Shown: positions 15,410 through 23,616, counted from the first letter of the stretch. The stretch: DNA of 64,000 nt from Pseudomonas fluvialis (GCF_014207935.1 NZ_JACHLL010000002.1:241767-305766); one strand, 5' to 3'. Translations and numbers: made by a program. The notes: generated by a model from the sequence alone, not told the origin.

Positions 15410-15883
15410 ATGAAAGTTACCGCTGACAAGTTATTAAGACCATCCGTAGATGAGCTAGAACTATTAAAAAAAATTGAGGACGTTTACGGCCTGGACGATG
15501 GATCGCTTTTTGAAAGCCTGGTGCGCGCAGCGCTGGCGGAAGACCTGCAGAGAGGGAGAGTCAAAGTAGGCAGCCTCGATGTCGAGGAGCGCGACAGCGG
15601 GCTTAATCTACGGGGCTCGTACTACCTGTTGAAAGACAACGAGCTGCCGCCCGAGGATCGCCGCGAGATATTTCGTCGCCTGTGCAGCAAGTCGCCAGCC
15701 GAATCGATTGAGGTGGAGCTACCAGGTGGGCAAGTGGTTACCGCCCAACTGGTAGAGCAAAGCGATTGGCAGCGACTAATGCGCGGTATCGTGGCCTCCG
15801 TTCGGAAACTGCTCGGGTGCGACCACGGAGGCCCTACGCACGGTAAGCACGAACGCACTAGCAACAGCGGCCTAGCGCTATAG
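15410..15883 (+). CDS. Hypothetical 157-residue island protein
   Basis: I do not recognise the family. The start at 15410 has AGGTGAT upstream. The N-terminal third (DELELLKKIEDVYGLDDGSL, then FESLVRAALAEDLQRG) is helical and acidic. The middle has a beta-like ELPGGQVVTAQLVEQ segment, and the tail is Gly/His/Ser-rich and probably disordered. There is no signal peptide or membrane helix. It is divergent from mobC and followed by a large palindromic structure; its base composition is nearer to the host than the AT-rich part of the element. A role in mobilization or plasmid-type maintenance is only a guess from location. Confidence 0.6.
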   Translation: MKVTADKLLRPSVDELELLKKIEDVYGLDDGSLFESLVRAALAEDLQRGRVKVGSLDVEERDSGLNLRGSYYLLKDNELPPEDRREIFRRLCSKSPAESIEVELPGGQVVTAQLVEQSDWQRLMRGIVASVRKLLGCDHGGPTHGKHERTSNSGLAL

Positions 15884-16018
15884 CCGGGCCTGCAGCCCGA
15901 AAAAGCGAGCTCCTGCAAGTACTGCACAGGAGTTGGGATTGCTATCTCGCCTCAACTTCGCATGATCTACCAGATTGAGTTCACCTGGATTGGGCCAATT
16001 CTGTCCTAGTAGCCGGCA

Positions 16019-16068
16019 GCTTTTGGCCGGGAGGCGCCTGTCGCGACAGGCAGGAACCGGCCAAAAGC
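16019..16068. repeat. 50-bp double dyad (nested palindromes)
   Basis: GCTTTTGGCCGG (16019-16030) pairs perfectly with CCGGCCAAAAGC (16057-16068). Between them, separated by 5 bases on each side, is the 16-bp perfect palindrome GCCTGTCGCGACAGGC (16036-16051). The whole is symmetric and could form a cruciform. It lies between the converging 157-residue gene and the first diguanylate cyclase gene. It resembles REP-type intergenic palindromes and may act as a bidirectional terminator, although U-tracts are absent. Confidence 0.7.
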
Positions 16069-16117
16069 AGTCATTTAGTCTCAAGGGAAGCCAGTCCAAT
16101 TCAGCTTGGACTCATAG

Positions 16118-17623
16118 TCATGTCGTTTGTCTTGCCTGTTTGCGCTGCTGCTTATCCGCGTACATCAGAGCATCCGCATTAGCCAGCAACTCAGCCAGCG
16201 GCTTTAGCTCCTGAGGCGAACAGCAGATAGCTCCAATGCTAAGCCCGATGGGATAGCGGCAATGATCGCTGTTGTTGAACTCATCAACCAGGGTACGGAT
16301 ACGCTCAGAAATGAGTTCTGTTGGCTCGCAGATATCCACCGCCAGAGCGACGAATTCATCGCCCCCAATCCTGGCTACAACATCGTTCTCTCGGAACGCG
16401 GCCTTGAGTACCTGGGCGCAGGCCATAATCGCGAGATCGCCTGCTTCATGACCATGAGCATCATTGATCTTCTTCAGGCCATCCAGATCTACAAAGAACA
16501 ACAGGCAGGGGAGTCCGTTGCGGCGGGAGTTGCGCAGCATCTGCTCTGCAAGCAGGAAAAAGCTACGGCGGTTGTGCAGTCCAGTCAGCTCGTCGGTCAG
16601 TGATAGTCGGCGCGACTCATCTTCGATCTCTATCCGTAGCTCGACTTCTTTGGTCAGTTTGGCGTTGGCTGTTTTTAGTTCGGCGGTGCGCTCAATTACG
16701 CGCTGCTCAAGCTGTGTATTCAGTGCAGCCAAGGATTGCTGTGAGTACTCGCGAGCATGATCTATGTGGTGCAGTTTTCCGGCGATCTGAAGAATGACTG
16801 CGACCAGGGTGCTGATGCTCAAAGTTGCCATTAGCGCCAAGCTAAAGCGGCCTTCGTAGTAGCCCAGTTGTTCTCCAACCAACAGGATGCTGCCGATTCC
16901 CAAAACAATGAGTGGGATACGTAGCAGCAGGCTTCTGGCAATAGTTCCGCCCGCCGATTTGGCAGTGAGTAGTTCGATCAGCTTGGAATTTGGCAGACTG
17001 GCGAGCTGTCCGGCGCTGAGTAGGAGCAGGGCCAAGGCTGTGTGTGCAGCGACGACGCTGTACATACCGACTGAGTAAAGTGCACTGACACCGAAGCAGT
17101 AGCCGATGATCGCCATGAGCGAGATGAACAGACTGGTTACTGAGCACATCTGTGACAGTCGGGGGCTATTTCGCAGCACCAGAGCCATACCACACAACAA
17201 CAGACACAGCGCCGTTGCGAAAGCCATACGCCCTGGAAATTTCATGCTCAGGCTTTGCTGGTGCTCGAAGGGGAGCAGTAGGTCGAGGCCAATATCGATC
17301 TGGGCGAAATACTCCAAGAGGGTCAGGCCACCCAGCAGTATCCCCACTCCTCCGGTCAGACGCACAAGCAATAGAAGACTTGTCGACGGTTTGAGGCTTG
17401 AGCACCACAGGCCTGCGCTAAGCACAGCCAAACCCACGGAGGTATTTGGCACCATGACCACCCAAATGGGTAGCACTCGCGTCAGTATAGGAAGATCAAA
17501 TTGCCAGCCGATCAATACCGCCAGAGCGATGCCCATGACCACGCCCGCCATCAGGCGCGTAAAACGTCGGAATTGATCTACTCGCCTCGCTTCATCTACT
17601 TCAAGTACTAAGCCCACTGACAT
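16118..17623 (-). CDS. Membrane-bound diguanylate cyclase (island cargo)
   Basis: A 501-residue protein with about seven to eight hydrophobic segments over residues 22-290, a coiled-coil linker (about 290-335, LNTQLEQRVIERTAELKTAN) and a C-terminal GGDEF domain. The active-site motif is intact (RIGGDEF), and RENDVVARIGGDEF contains the RxxD product-inhibition site at the canonical spacing. It should make c-di-GMP from two GTP at the inner membrane. A GGAAAGGAT ribosome site precedes ATG 17623. It is the last gene of a minus-strand trio, 129 bases after the two-TM gene. The sensed signal is unknown; the N-terminal region matches no sensor I recognise. Confidence 0.9.
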   Translation of the reverse strand: MSVGLVLEVDEARRVDQFRRFTRLMAGVVMGIALAVLIGWQFDLPILTRVLPIWVVMVPNTSVGLAVLSAGLWCSSLKPSTSLLLLVRLTGGVGILLGGLTLLEYFAQIDIGLDLLLPFEHQQSLSMKFPGRMAFATALCLLLCGMALVLRNSPRLSQMCSVTSLFISLMAIIGYCFGVSALYSVGMYSVVAAHTALALLLLSAGQLASLPNSKLIELLTAKSAGGTIARSLLLRIPLIVLGIGSILLVGEQLGYYEGRFSLALMATLSISTLVAVILQIAGKLHHIDHAREYSQQSLAALNTQLEQRVIERTAELKTANAKLTKEVELRIEIEDESRRLSLTDELTGLHNRRSFFLLAEQMLRNSRRNGLPCLLFFVDLDGLKKINDAHGHEAGDLAIMACAQVLKAAFRENDVVARIGGDEFVALAVDICEPTELISERIRTLVDEFNNSDHCRYPIGLSIGAICCSPQELKPLAELLANADALMYADKQQRKQARQTT

Positions 17624-17752
17624 GATCCTTTCCGGCGAAATTCGGTGCCATCTCGATGATGGCGTTTGGCCAGTGCTGGCATGAACTCACTTGCGAGATG
17701 GGTTTGATCAACACAAATAGCCGAGTCGCTAGAAATCACTTCGGCGGGACTG

Positions 17753-18199
17753 TTACTTACCATTCCAAAATTGCAGAGCCCACCGACTGCTATCGCTCCA
17801 CTGTGAGGCGGAGAAAGGAAACAGGTGGTATTGGTCGTGCTGGGGTTTCTCGGATATGACAATTCGACCAGAAGTAGAGAGATAGAGTTTGAATCCTGAC
17901 ATCTCCAGCTCCTGCAAAATCTTGAGCACCTCGGCACGGCAGGAGCGGTTTTCAGCGTGCGCCTGCATCACAGCTATGCCCGCCACAAGAAATAGCGCGC
18001 CAATCCCTGCGAATAGAACGAGGCTGGGCCTGGTCGCACCGATACCGAAAAGCCAGTTGAAAATGGCATACAGACCAATACTGACCAACGTCAGAACCAG
18101 ACCAGTTCCGAGTACCATCCGGCGCGCATCAGACTGCAAATAACGGGAGTGTAAGGCATTCAAGTGCTCCTCCACTGATGAGTCTCGCTCCATCATCAC
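17753..18199 (-). CDS. Two-TM protein of unknown family, copy A
   Basis: A 148-residue protein I do not recognise. The N-terminal helix carries LNALHSRYLQSDARRMVLG. Two transmembrane helices follow (about 28-50 and 60-79) with a short connecting loop. The cytoplasmic part reads AHAENRSCRAEVLKILQELE, then MSGFKLYLSTSGRIV, and ends with an HLFPFSASQW box. A paralogue of nearly the same length lies at 19510-19959 on the other strand, and the two share roughly half their residues by eye. It sits between two diguanylate cyclase genes on the same strand (41 bases after the upstream one). This suggests a partner or effector role in that circuit, which is inference. Confidence 0.75.
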   Translation of the reverse strand: MMMERDSSVEEHLNALHSRYLQSDARRMVLGTGLVLTLVSIGLYAIFNWLFGIGATRPSLVLFAGIGALFLVAGIAVMQAHAENRSCRAEVLKILQELEMSGFKLYLSTSGRIVISEKPQHDQYHLFPFSASQWSDSSRWALQFWNGK

Positions 18200-18240
18200 A
18201 CTCGCTGCTTATGGCATAGCCACTGGTGAAGCCTACCGCA

Positions 18241-19266
18241 CTAAAGTGACAAGTTATCCAAACGCTTGCGCTCTCGCTTATTTTGGTACATGGCCTTGTC
18301 TGCATGCTCTACAAGAGCTTCAAGGGTAGTGCCGTCTTTGAGCGCAATCGCCGCCCCAATACTGACTCCTAACTTCAGCCAGTTGGACTCGAACTCGAAG
18401 GGTTCAGAGATAGCTTCCCGAAGCCGTTCAACGCCTTCTGCTAAGTACGACATGCCGTTAGTTGGCTGCAAGATGACACCGAATTCATCCCCTCCTAGGC
18501 GTGCAATGATGTCTGACCGTCTGAGCGCATGGGTAGCTCGGCGGGCTACCTCGCAAATGGCCGCATCGCCTGCACGGTGACCGTAATGGTCGTTAATGGC
18601 TTTGAGTCCGTCCATGTCAATCAGCAACAACCCGAACTCTGACCCATCGCGTGCTGCGCGAGCAAGATCACTCCTCAACCGGTCAAAGAACAGTGCGCGG
18701 TTCGCAACGCCTGTCATTTCGTCATGGGTCGCCCGGTAGTAAAGATCTTGAGCTGCATATGTAGCCGCCATGAACATGTCAGCGCCAAGTACTTCTGCAA
18801 GCAATCCTAAAACCGCTTCATCAGCATCATTAAACGCAGCGACAGCTTTCGACATGACTTTCAAGACACCGACAGTAGTGTCCTCGTGCCGCAGAGGGAT
18901 CACCAGCATCGAACGAATGCTCATACGCCTGCATGCTGCTCGGTCAACACGCTCATCGGTTTCGGTATCAGTGCAACGCAGTATCTCGCCGCTCATTACG
19001 CAACGACCTGATAGGCTGCTGGCGCGCTTCAGTCGCAGCCCTAGTTGACCTGCTGCTATACCTGAGACCGCGCGATAGACCATATCCTCGTCTTCGGCCA
19101 GCTCAATCACTGCTCCCTCTGCTTTGATCAGATCAAGCGCACGCTCCACCACGACCGACATTACCTGGGCGAGATCTAGCCCTTGTCTGGCAATTTCGGT
19201 CTGGATGCGGATGATCGCGATCAGTTGGTCGCGACTTGGAAGCGTTATATCTGGCTCACGAGGCAT
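18241..19266 (-). CDS. GAF-GGDEF diguanylate cyclase (island cargo)
   Basis: A 341-residue soluble protein. Residues about 20-165 form a GAF-type sensor domain (VVERALDLIKAEGAVIELAE, MLVIPLRHEDTTVGVLKV), and residues about 180-338 form a GGDEF domain with ATHDEMTGVANRALFFDRL, an intact RLGGDEF active site and the RRSD product-inhibition motif. It is predicted to synthesise c-di-GMP in response to an unknown ligand or redox state sensed by GAF. It is the first gene of the minus-strand trio DGC, two-TM, DGC and is divergent from the second two-TM gene. Its ribosome site is weak. Confidence 0.9.
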   Translation of the reverse strand: MPREPDITLPSRDQLIAIIRIQTEIARQGLDLAQVMSVVVERALDLIKAEGAVIELAEDEDMVYRAVSGIAAGQLGLRLKRASSLSGRCVMSGEILRCTDTETDERVDRAACRRMSIRSMLVIPLRHEDTTVGVLKVMSKAVAAFNDADEAVLGLLAEVLGADMFMAATYAAQDLYYRATHDEMTGVANRALFFDRLRSDLARAARDGSEFGLLLIDMDGLKAINDHYGHRAGDAAICEVARRATHALRRSDIIARLGGDEFGVILQPTNGMSYLAEGVERLREAISEPFEFESNWLKLGVSIGAAIALKDGTTLEALVEHADKAMYQNKRERKRLDNLSL

Positions 19267-19509
19267 ACCGCACCATGCCTTACTGGCTATGAGGAATTTT
19301 CAGTGTAGCCATTTTGATGGCGAACTGCCTTCATCAGGTCGACGGGTGACGTTTTTTTGTCGAGCGTCAGGCTGAAGATGATCGCTCTAGAGTCAGGAGG
19401 ACGGTGGATGGCAGCGGGCTATCGTGGCTTAATCCTCTGGCGATTTACAGGATGTCCTAGCTTTCTTAGGCTTCATCATCTGTCGAATCTAGAGCAAAAG
19501 GAATTGAAG

Positions 19510-19959
19510 GTGACTGAGTTATTCTCCGCTGTGGAATGTCGGCTGAATGAATTGCACACCCGCTACTTGCAGTCTAGTGAGCGACGGTTGGTGCTAGGCG
19601 CTGGACTAATACTAGCGGTGATCAGCGCCGGCCTGATTGCCCTTGTGAACTCATTCTTTGATATGGCTGCGAGCTACCCCAGCCTATTTCTCATCATTGG
19701 CGTTTCTGCGCTTGGCCTGGTTGCCTGCATAGCAGTGATACAGGCGCACACTGAAAACCGCTTCTGTCGTGCCGAGGTACTCAAGATTTTGCAGGATCTG
19801 GAGACTTCAGGATTCAAGCTTTATCGCTCTGACGCTGGGCGCCTGGTTGTATCGAAAGAAACCCAGTATGGCCAAAAGCACCTGTATCCTTTCACTGCTG
19901 CCCAGTGGAATGAGAAAAACTTGTGGTCTCTTCGTTACTGGCAAGGTGAGTCGAGCTGA
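19510..19959 (+). CDS. Two-TM protein of unknown family, copy B
   Basis: A 149-residue paralogue of the protein at 17753-18199. GTG 19510 is chosen because AAGGA lies 8 bases upstream and the encoded start aligns with copy A; the frame is open further upstream without similarity. Shared segments are LHTRYLQSSERRLVLGAGL, two TM helices, IQAHTENRFCRAEVLKILQ, TSGFKLY and the HLYPFTAAQW box. It is transcribed away from the diguanylate cyclase operon, across a 243-base divergent promoter region. Function is unknown; conservation of the cytoplasmic RAEVLKILQ part points to a specific binding function. Confidence 0.75.
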   Translation: MTELFSAVECRLNELHTRYLQSSERRLVLGAGLILAVISAGLIALVNSFFDMAASYPSLFLIIGVSALGLVACIAVIQAHTENRFCRAEVLKILQDLETSGFKLYRSDAGRLVVSKETQYGQKHLYPFTAAQWNEKNLWSLRYWQGESS

Positions 19960-20317
19960 ATCGCGCCTTGCTTCGTAGAGGCCTTAGGTCTCAAGGCTGC
20001 CTACCAAGTTGGTACGCAATTGCCCGCACCATGGTCACTGCGGCACAGACTACGCCATACGATTACTCAGTGTTACCTTGCCAGCAAGGGTCAGTGAACC
20101 CCCACAGCGTGCAACCCGCCCCTGCCGAGCCGATCATTCAGCTGGAGACCTGAAATGGGCACTAAGCAAGTCACTATCGAAGACTGGGATGGCGATACTT
20201 CACCCTGCCCCCAAGCTTAGAGATTAAAAAGCCAACTCCAGGCCTCACAGATGCACCCACAATGCACCCACAGGAAACGAGCTCGCAGTATCACTGTGCT
20301 CGAAAGCCTAGTATTAA
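19960..20317. other. Right end of the island, no clear gene
   Basis: This holds no convincing complete gene. A 21-codon frame (20155-20220, MGTKQVTIEDWDGDTSPCPQ) has a good GGAG ribosome site, and may be the 5' remnant of a gene cut during island evolution. The right arm repeat lies at 20252-20270. Confidence 0.5.
20252..20270 (+). repeat. Right subterminal paired repeat (possible arm site)
   Basis: TGCACCCACAATGCACCCA matches the left copy (10283-10301) at 18 of 19 positions in the same orientation and again contains two TGCACCCA octamers with an 11-base period. It lies 47 bases inside attR. Confidence 0.6.
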
Positions 20318-20394
20318 TGGTGTCCCAGAGAGGGGTCGAACCTCCAACCTTCCCCTTAGGAGGGGGATGCTCTATCCAATTGAGCTACTGGGAC
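20318..20394 (-). tRNA. tRNA-Arg (anticodon CCT), island integration site
   Basis: A 77-base cloverleaf with encoded CCA. The acceptor stem is GTCCCAG/CTGGGAC, the anticodon loop is CT-CCT-AA on a CCCC/GGGG stem, and the T loop is TTCGACC. The 3' 47 bases (20318-20364) are the attR copy of the direct repeat. The gene remains complete after insertion, so function is preserved. Confidence 0.95.
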
Positions 20395-20662
20395 ACTGAG
20401 CGCCGGCGAAAACCGGCGGGCGGCATGGTAACGGCCCTTGAAACATTTGTCATGCCCACCGCAACGCCACCTAACCCGCCACTCCGCCAGTGCATTTGTC
20501 GGACTGAGCACATTTCAGACAATTGGTGCTGGCCAATCGCCGCCACGCCGCCCAAAATCCGACTATATGTTGGCGTCAATGGAATGTCCCAATGATCAGT
20601 AGCGATGGCGCCACGTGTAGCGGATTGCCAGTATCGCTTTAACCTGCCAACCGGTTTAATGT

Positions 20663-20989
20663 ATGCGCCCTATGAAACAGGCATCCTACTCCAGCCGCAC
20701 GGCTGACAAATTTGTGGTCCGACTCCCAGAAGGCATGCGCGAGCGCATTTCCGAGGTAGCCAGAGATCATCACCGGAGCATGAACTCCGAAATCATCGCG
20801 CGCCTCGAGCAAAGCCTGGTGCAAGAAGGCGCACTGGATGCCGATAGCGCGCGCACTCTGGACAGCAGCGATCTGAGCCTGGCTGAACGCGAGCTTCTGC
20901 AGCGCTTCCGCCAACTCAGCCGCCGCCAGCAAAATGCTCTGGTCGCACTGATTGCCCATGACGCAGAGATGAGCGCCACTGACGATTGA
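20663..20989 (+). CDS. amrZ: Ribbon-helix-helix transcription factor AmrZ (AlgZ)
   Basis: A 108-residue Arc-family regulator. The N-terminal extension [17 protein letters not shown] is followed by the RHH DNA-binding unit ([20 protein letters not shown], then [16 protein letters not shown]). The C-terminal tetramerization region has [20 protein letters not shown]. This matches my memory of P. aeruginosa AmrZ almost throughout. There it activates alginate and twitching genes, represses fleQ, and alters c-di-GMP metabolism. It lies about 270 bases from the island's right border and ends at a strong terminator. Confidence 0.95.
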   Translation: MRPMKQASYSSRTADKFVVRLPEGMRERISEVARDHHRSMNSEIIARLEQSLVQEGALDADSARTLDSSDLSLAERELLQRFRQLSRRQQNALVALIAHDAEMSATDD

Positions 20990-21003
20990 GCACTCTTTGA
21001 CCC

Positions 21004-21038
21004 AACAAAAAAGCCGCTCTTTGAGCGGCTTTTTTGTT
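21004..21038. terminator. Bidirectional terminator between amrZ and mgtE
   Basis: GCCGCTC-TTT-GAGCGGC stem flanked by six A on the left and six T on the right, extending to a 16-bp stem overall. It lies in the short gap between converging amrZ and mgtE and can serve both. Confidence 0.92.
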
Positions 21039-21045
21039 CCAATTT

Positions 21046-22488
21046 CTAAAGCAAAAACAGCGTAGCTAAGCCCAAAAAGATAAAGAACCCACCACTGTCG
21101 GTCATGGCCGTAATCATGACACTAGCCCCCATTGCCGGGTCACGCCCCACCCTTGCCAGCGTCATGGGAATTAGCACACCCATCAACGCTGCCAGCAGCA
21201 GATTAAGCGTCATAGCCCCCGTCATCACCACGCCAAGCGACCAGCTGCCGTACAACAGGTAGGCCACCACACCGATGACCCCACCCCAGACCAAACCATT
21301 GATCAACGCTACTGCAAGCTCCTTGCGCAGCAATCGCGAGGTGTTACTGGTACCCAACTGATCAAGGGCCATTGCGCGCACGATCATGGTGATGGTCTGG
21401 TTGCCAGAATTGCCACCTATGCCTGCCACAATGGGCATCAGCGCAGCCAGCGCCACCAACTTCTCGATCGAGCCCTCGAACATGCCGATTACCCGAGAAG
21501 CAACGAAGGCAGTAATCAGGTTTACTGCCAGCCAGGCCCAACGGTTCCCCAGGGACTTCCACACCGAGGCAAAGATATCCTCCTCCTCGCGCAGACCGGC
21601 CATGTTGAGCACTTCGGTTTCGCTTTCCTCACGAATCAGGTCGACCATCTCATCGATGGTCAGTCGCCCGGTGAGTTTGCCCGTACGATCAACGACTGGA
21701 GCGGAAATCAGGTCATAACGCTCGAAAGCCTGCGCCGCATCATGAGCATCCTCATCCGGATGAAAGATAACCGGATCACTGGCCATCACCTCGACCACCA
21801 GTTTTTCCGGGTCATTGACCAGTAAGCGCTTGACCGGCAGAACACCCTTGAGAATGCCGTCATAATCGACCACAAACAGCTTGTCGGTATGCCCTGGCAA
21901 CTCCTTCAGACGCCGCAGGTAACGCAGCACCACCTCGAGACTGACATCCTCGCGGATCGTCACCATCTCGAAGTCCATCAGCGCACCGACCTGATCTTCC
22001 TCATAAGACAAGGCCGAACGCACACGCTCGCGATCCTGAGCATCCAGGGAGTCCATCAACTCATGGACTACATCGCGCGGCAGCTCTGGCGCGAGATCGG
22101 CCAGCTCATCGGCATCCATGTCACGCGTAGCCGCGAGAATCTCGTGATCATCCATGTCGGCGATCAGTGATTCGCGTACGGCATCCGACACTTCGAGGAG
22201 GATGTCACCGTCGCGTTCGGCCTTGACCAACTGCCAGACGGTCAGGCGATCGCCAAGCGGCAACGCTTCAAGGATGTGAGCGATGTCGGCAGGGTGCAGT
22301 TCGTCCAGCTTGCGCTGCAACTCGGCAAGATTCTGCCGATGGACCAGATTTTCTACGCGCGCATGTTGATGGCCTTCCTGGCGATGCGCGAGATCTTCAA
22401 CCAGTTTATGCCGATGCAGGAGATCGACCACTTGGGCCAAACGATCCTGCAGGCTATCTGGAGCCTTCTTGAATTCTACTTCGGACAT
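21046..22488 (-). CDS. mgtE: Magnesium transporter MgtE
   Basis: A 480-residue inner-membrane Mg2+ channel/transporter of normal length. It has an N-terminal superhelical MgtE_N domain (about 55-165, LDELHPADIAHILEALPLGD), paired CBS domains (about 170-300) and five C-terminal TM helices with PIVAGIGGNSGNQTITMIVR and the pore motif region. The N and CBS domains sense cytosolic Mg2+ and gate the pore. It converges on amrZ through a shared terminator. The gap upstream (22489-22764) shows no gene. Confidence 0.95.
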   Translation of the reverse strand: MSEVEFKKAPDSLQDRLAQVVDLLHRHKLVEDLAHRQEGHQHARVENLVHRQNLAELQRKLDELHPADIAHILEALPLGDRLTVWQLVKAERDGDILLEVSDAVRESLIADMDDHEILAATRDMDADELADLAPELPRDVVHELMDSLDAQDRERVRSALSYEEDQVGALMDFEMVTIREDVSLEVVLRYLRRLKELPGHTDKLFVVDYDGILKGVLPVKRLLVNDPEKLVVEVMASDPVIFHPDEDAHDAAQAFERYDLISAPVVDRTGKLTGRLTIDEMVDLIREESETEVLNMAGLREEEDIFASVWKSLGNRWAWLAVNLITAFVASRVIGMFEGSIEKLVALAALMPIVAGIGGNSGNQTITMIVRAMALDQLGTSNTSRLLRKELAVALINGLVWGGVIGVVAYLLYGSWSLGVVMTGAMTLNLLLAALMGVLIPMTLARVGRDPAMGASVMITAMTDSGGFFIFLGLATLFLL

Positions 22489-22764
22489 AGCGCGCTCCTC
22501 CCCCAGCAGGCGAGCACGCTACGGGGGAATCAAACAGTCAGTACGCTGAACAATCGAGGTTCTGAGTGACTACTGGGTAAGTCCATGGTTGGGTTCCACA
22601 AGCCCCGACGGGGCTGACATCACAATAATAACAGCTCAACTGACGGCAGGCTCAGCAAAATCAGCTCAAGAACAAGCATTTGCAGCGCAAAGTTAAGCAA
22701 CCCGGGAGAACTGGACAGGCGCCTGCGGCGATCTACGCTGAAAATGTCGTCAGGAGGACGCCTT

Positions 22765-23259
22765 ATGCACGGATCGCTTAAATCAGGCCTATTCGGCCTC
22801 TACCTACTTTTTTCTCAAGCCTCTTTTGCCACCAGCGTTTTTCGCTGCGAGGACATGAACGGTCATGTGACCTACACCCTGAGCGGCTGCCCCGTCAGTC
22901 ACGATCAGACGATACAGCACGCTAGCAATCCCACACCCAGTTCTGGGCGCCCTACCCTCATGGCCGCGCCGAGCAAAAATACAAAAAGCGGCGAGCACAC
23001 AGACAATCAAGGGCCAACCGTTGTCGGCGCACGAGACGACGGCTGCGGCAATCAGCTCAGCACCAGCGAAAAACGCAGCGCCGTCATCCGCAAGGAAGTG
23101 CGGCGCGGCATGACTCGAAGCGATATTGAGAGCGCCCTTGGGAAACCAGACAACAGCAATGAACAGAATGGGCAGGCGCGCTATGTCTATAAGGACCAGG
23201 ATGGTCGCAAGCGGCAAATCAGCTTTGATGAAAACGGCTGCGTCAGAAGCAAACGCTAG
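22765..23259 (+). CDS. Exported protein with DUF4124-like start and SmpA/OmlA-like motif
   Basis: A 164-residue protein. ATG 22765 has AGGAGG 8 bases upstream, so a start at 22744 is rejected. A signal peptide (about 1-22, ending QASFA) is followed by SVFRCEDMNGHVTYTLSGCP, a DUF4124-type segment. A low-complexity linker comes next, then a C-terminal domain with RRGMTRSDIESALGKPDNSN and a YVYKDQDGRKRQISFDENG ending. The GM-x(5)-V/I-x-x-x-LG-x-P pattern is the one used in SmpA/BamE-like proteins. Function is unknown; periplasmic location is inferred. Four cysteines remain in the mature part and could form disulfides. Confidence 0.75.
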   Translation: MHGSLKSGLFGLYLLFSQASFATSVFRCEDMNGHVTYTLSGCPVSHDQTIQHASNPTPSSGRPTLMAAPSKNTKSGEHTDNQGPTVVGARDDGCGNQLSTSEKRSAVIRKEVRRGMTRSDIESALGKPDNSNEQNGQARYVYKDQDGRKRQISFDENGCVRSKR

Positions 23260-23265
23260 AAAAAC

Positions 23266-23293
23266 AAAAGGCCCGCATCACTGCGAGCCTTTT
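23266..23293 (+). terminator. Intrinsic terminator before the tRNA cluster
   Basis: AAAAGGC-C-CGCA and TGCG-A-GCCTTTT form an interrupted stem ending in four U, just after the stop of the exported protein gene. It also faces the tRNA-Arg gene transcribed toward it. Confidence 0.85.
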
Positions 23294-23299
23294 GACAGA

Positions 23300-23376
23300 T
23301 GGCGCACTCAGGAGGATTCGAACCTCCGACCGCCCGGTTCGTAGCCGGGTACTCTATCCAGCTGAGCTATGAGTGC
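23300..23376 (-). tRNA. tRNA-Arg (anticodon ACG), copy 1
   Basis: A 77-base cloverleaf with CCA encoded. The acceptor is GCACTCA/TGAGTGC with discriminator G, the anticodon loop is CTACGAA, and the T loop is TTCGAAT. It is identical to the copy at 23441-23517, 64 bases away. Confidence 0.96.
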
Positions 23377-23440
23377 ACGTTGAGCTTGATAAACCAGGTC
23401 TCACTGGTATCCGACCGAAGCGAAGCTTCAATCTCGAATA

Positions 23441-23517
23441 TGGCGCACTCAGGAGGATTCGAACCTCCGACCGCCCGGTTCGTAGCCGGGTACTCTATCC
23501 AGCTGAGCTATGAGTGC
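23441..23517 (-). tRNA. tRNA-Arg (anticodon ACG), copy 2
   Basis: Identical in sequence to the neighbouring copy at 23300-23376; tandem duplication. The rsmA, tRNA-Ser, tRNA-Arg order is usual in Pseudomonas. Confidence 0.96.
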
Positions 23518-23616
23518 GCTGAGGGCATGCATTATAGGTATTTTAAATCCTATCTCAATCTTTTTCTTTAAATTTCAACAACTTAAAGATGATTGATAAC
23601 ACCTATAAAACAAATA

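Larger units (their letters stand above)
10142..20364. mobile_element. Integrative and mobilizable element in tRNA-Arg(CCT)
   Basis: A segment of about 10.2 kb bounded by 47-bp perfect direct repeats (10142-10188 and 20318-20364) that equal the 3' part of tRNA-Arg(CCT). An inward tyrosine integrase sits at the left end and the intact tRNA at the right. Inside are an excisionase-like HTH gene, a winged-helix gene, mobC-mobA with a nested mobB-like gene, a candidate oriT, and diguanylate cyclase cargo. No type IV secretion genes are present, so it would be mobilised by a helper rather than self-transfer. The region about 11640-13170 is markedly richer in A+T than the chromosome. Confidence 0.9.

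Noticed and set aside
20155..20220. 21-codon frame with a good ribosome site near the right end of the island
   Set aside because: Too short to assign; kept only as a note in the right-end region as a possible gene remnant.
23300..23517. Direct repeats that could suggest a CRISPR or phage att site
   Set aside because: They are two identical tRNA-Arg(ACG) genes with full cloverleaf folding; there are no spacers and no array. No CRISPR array was seen anywhere in the window.
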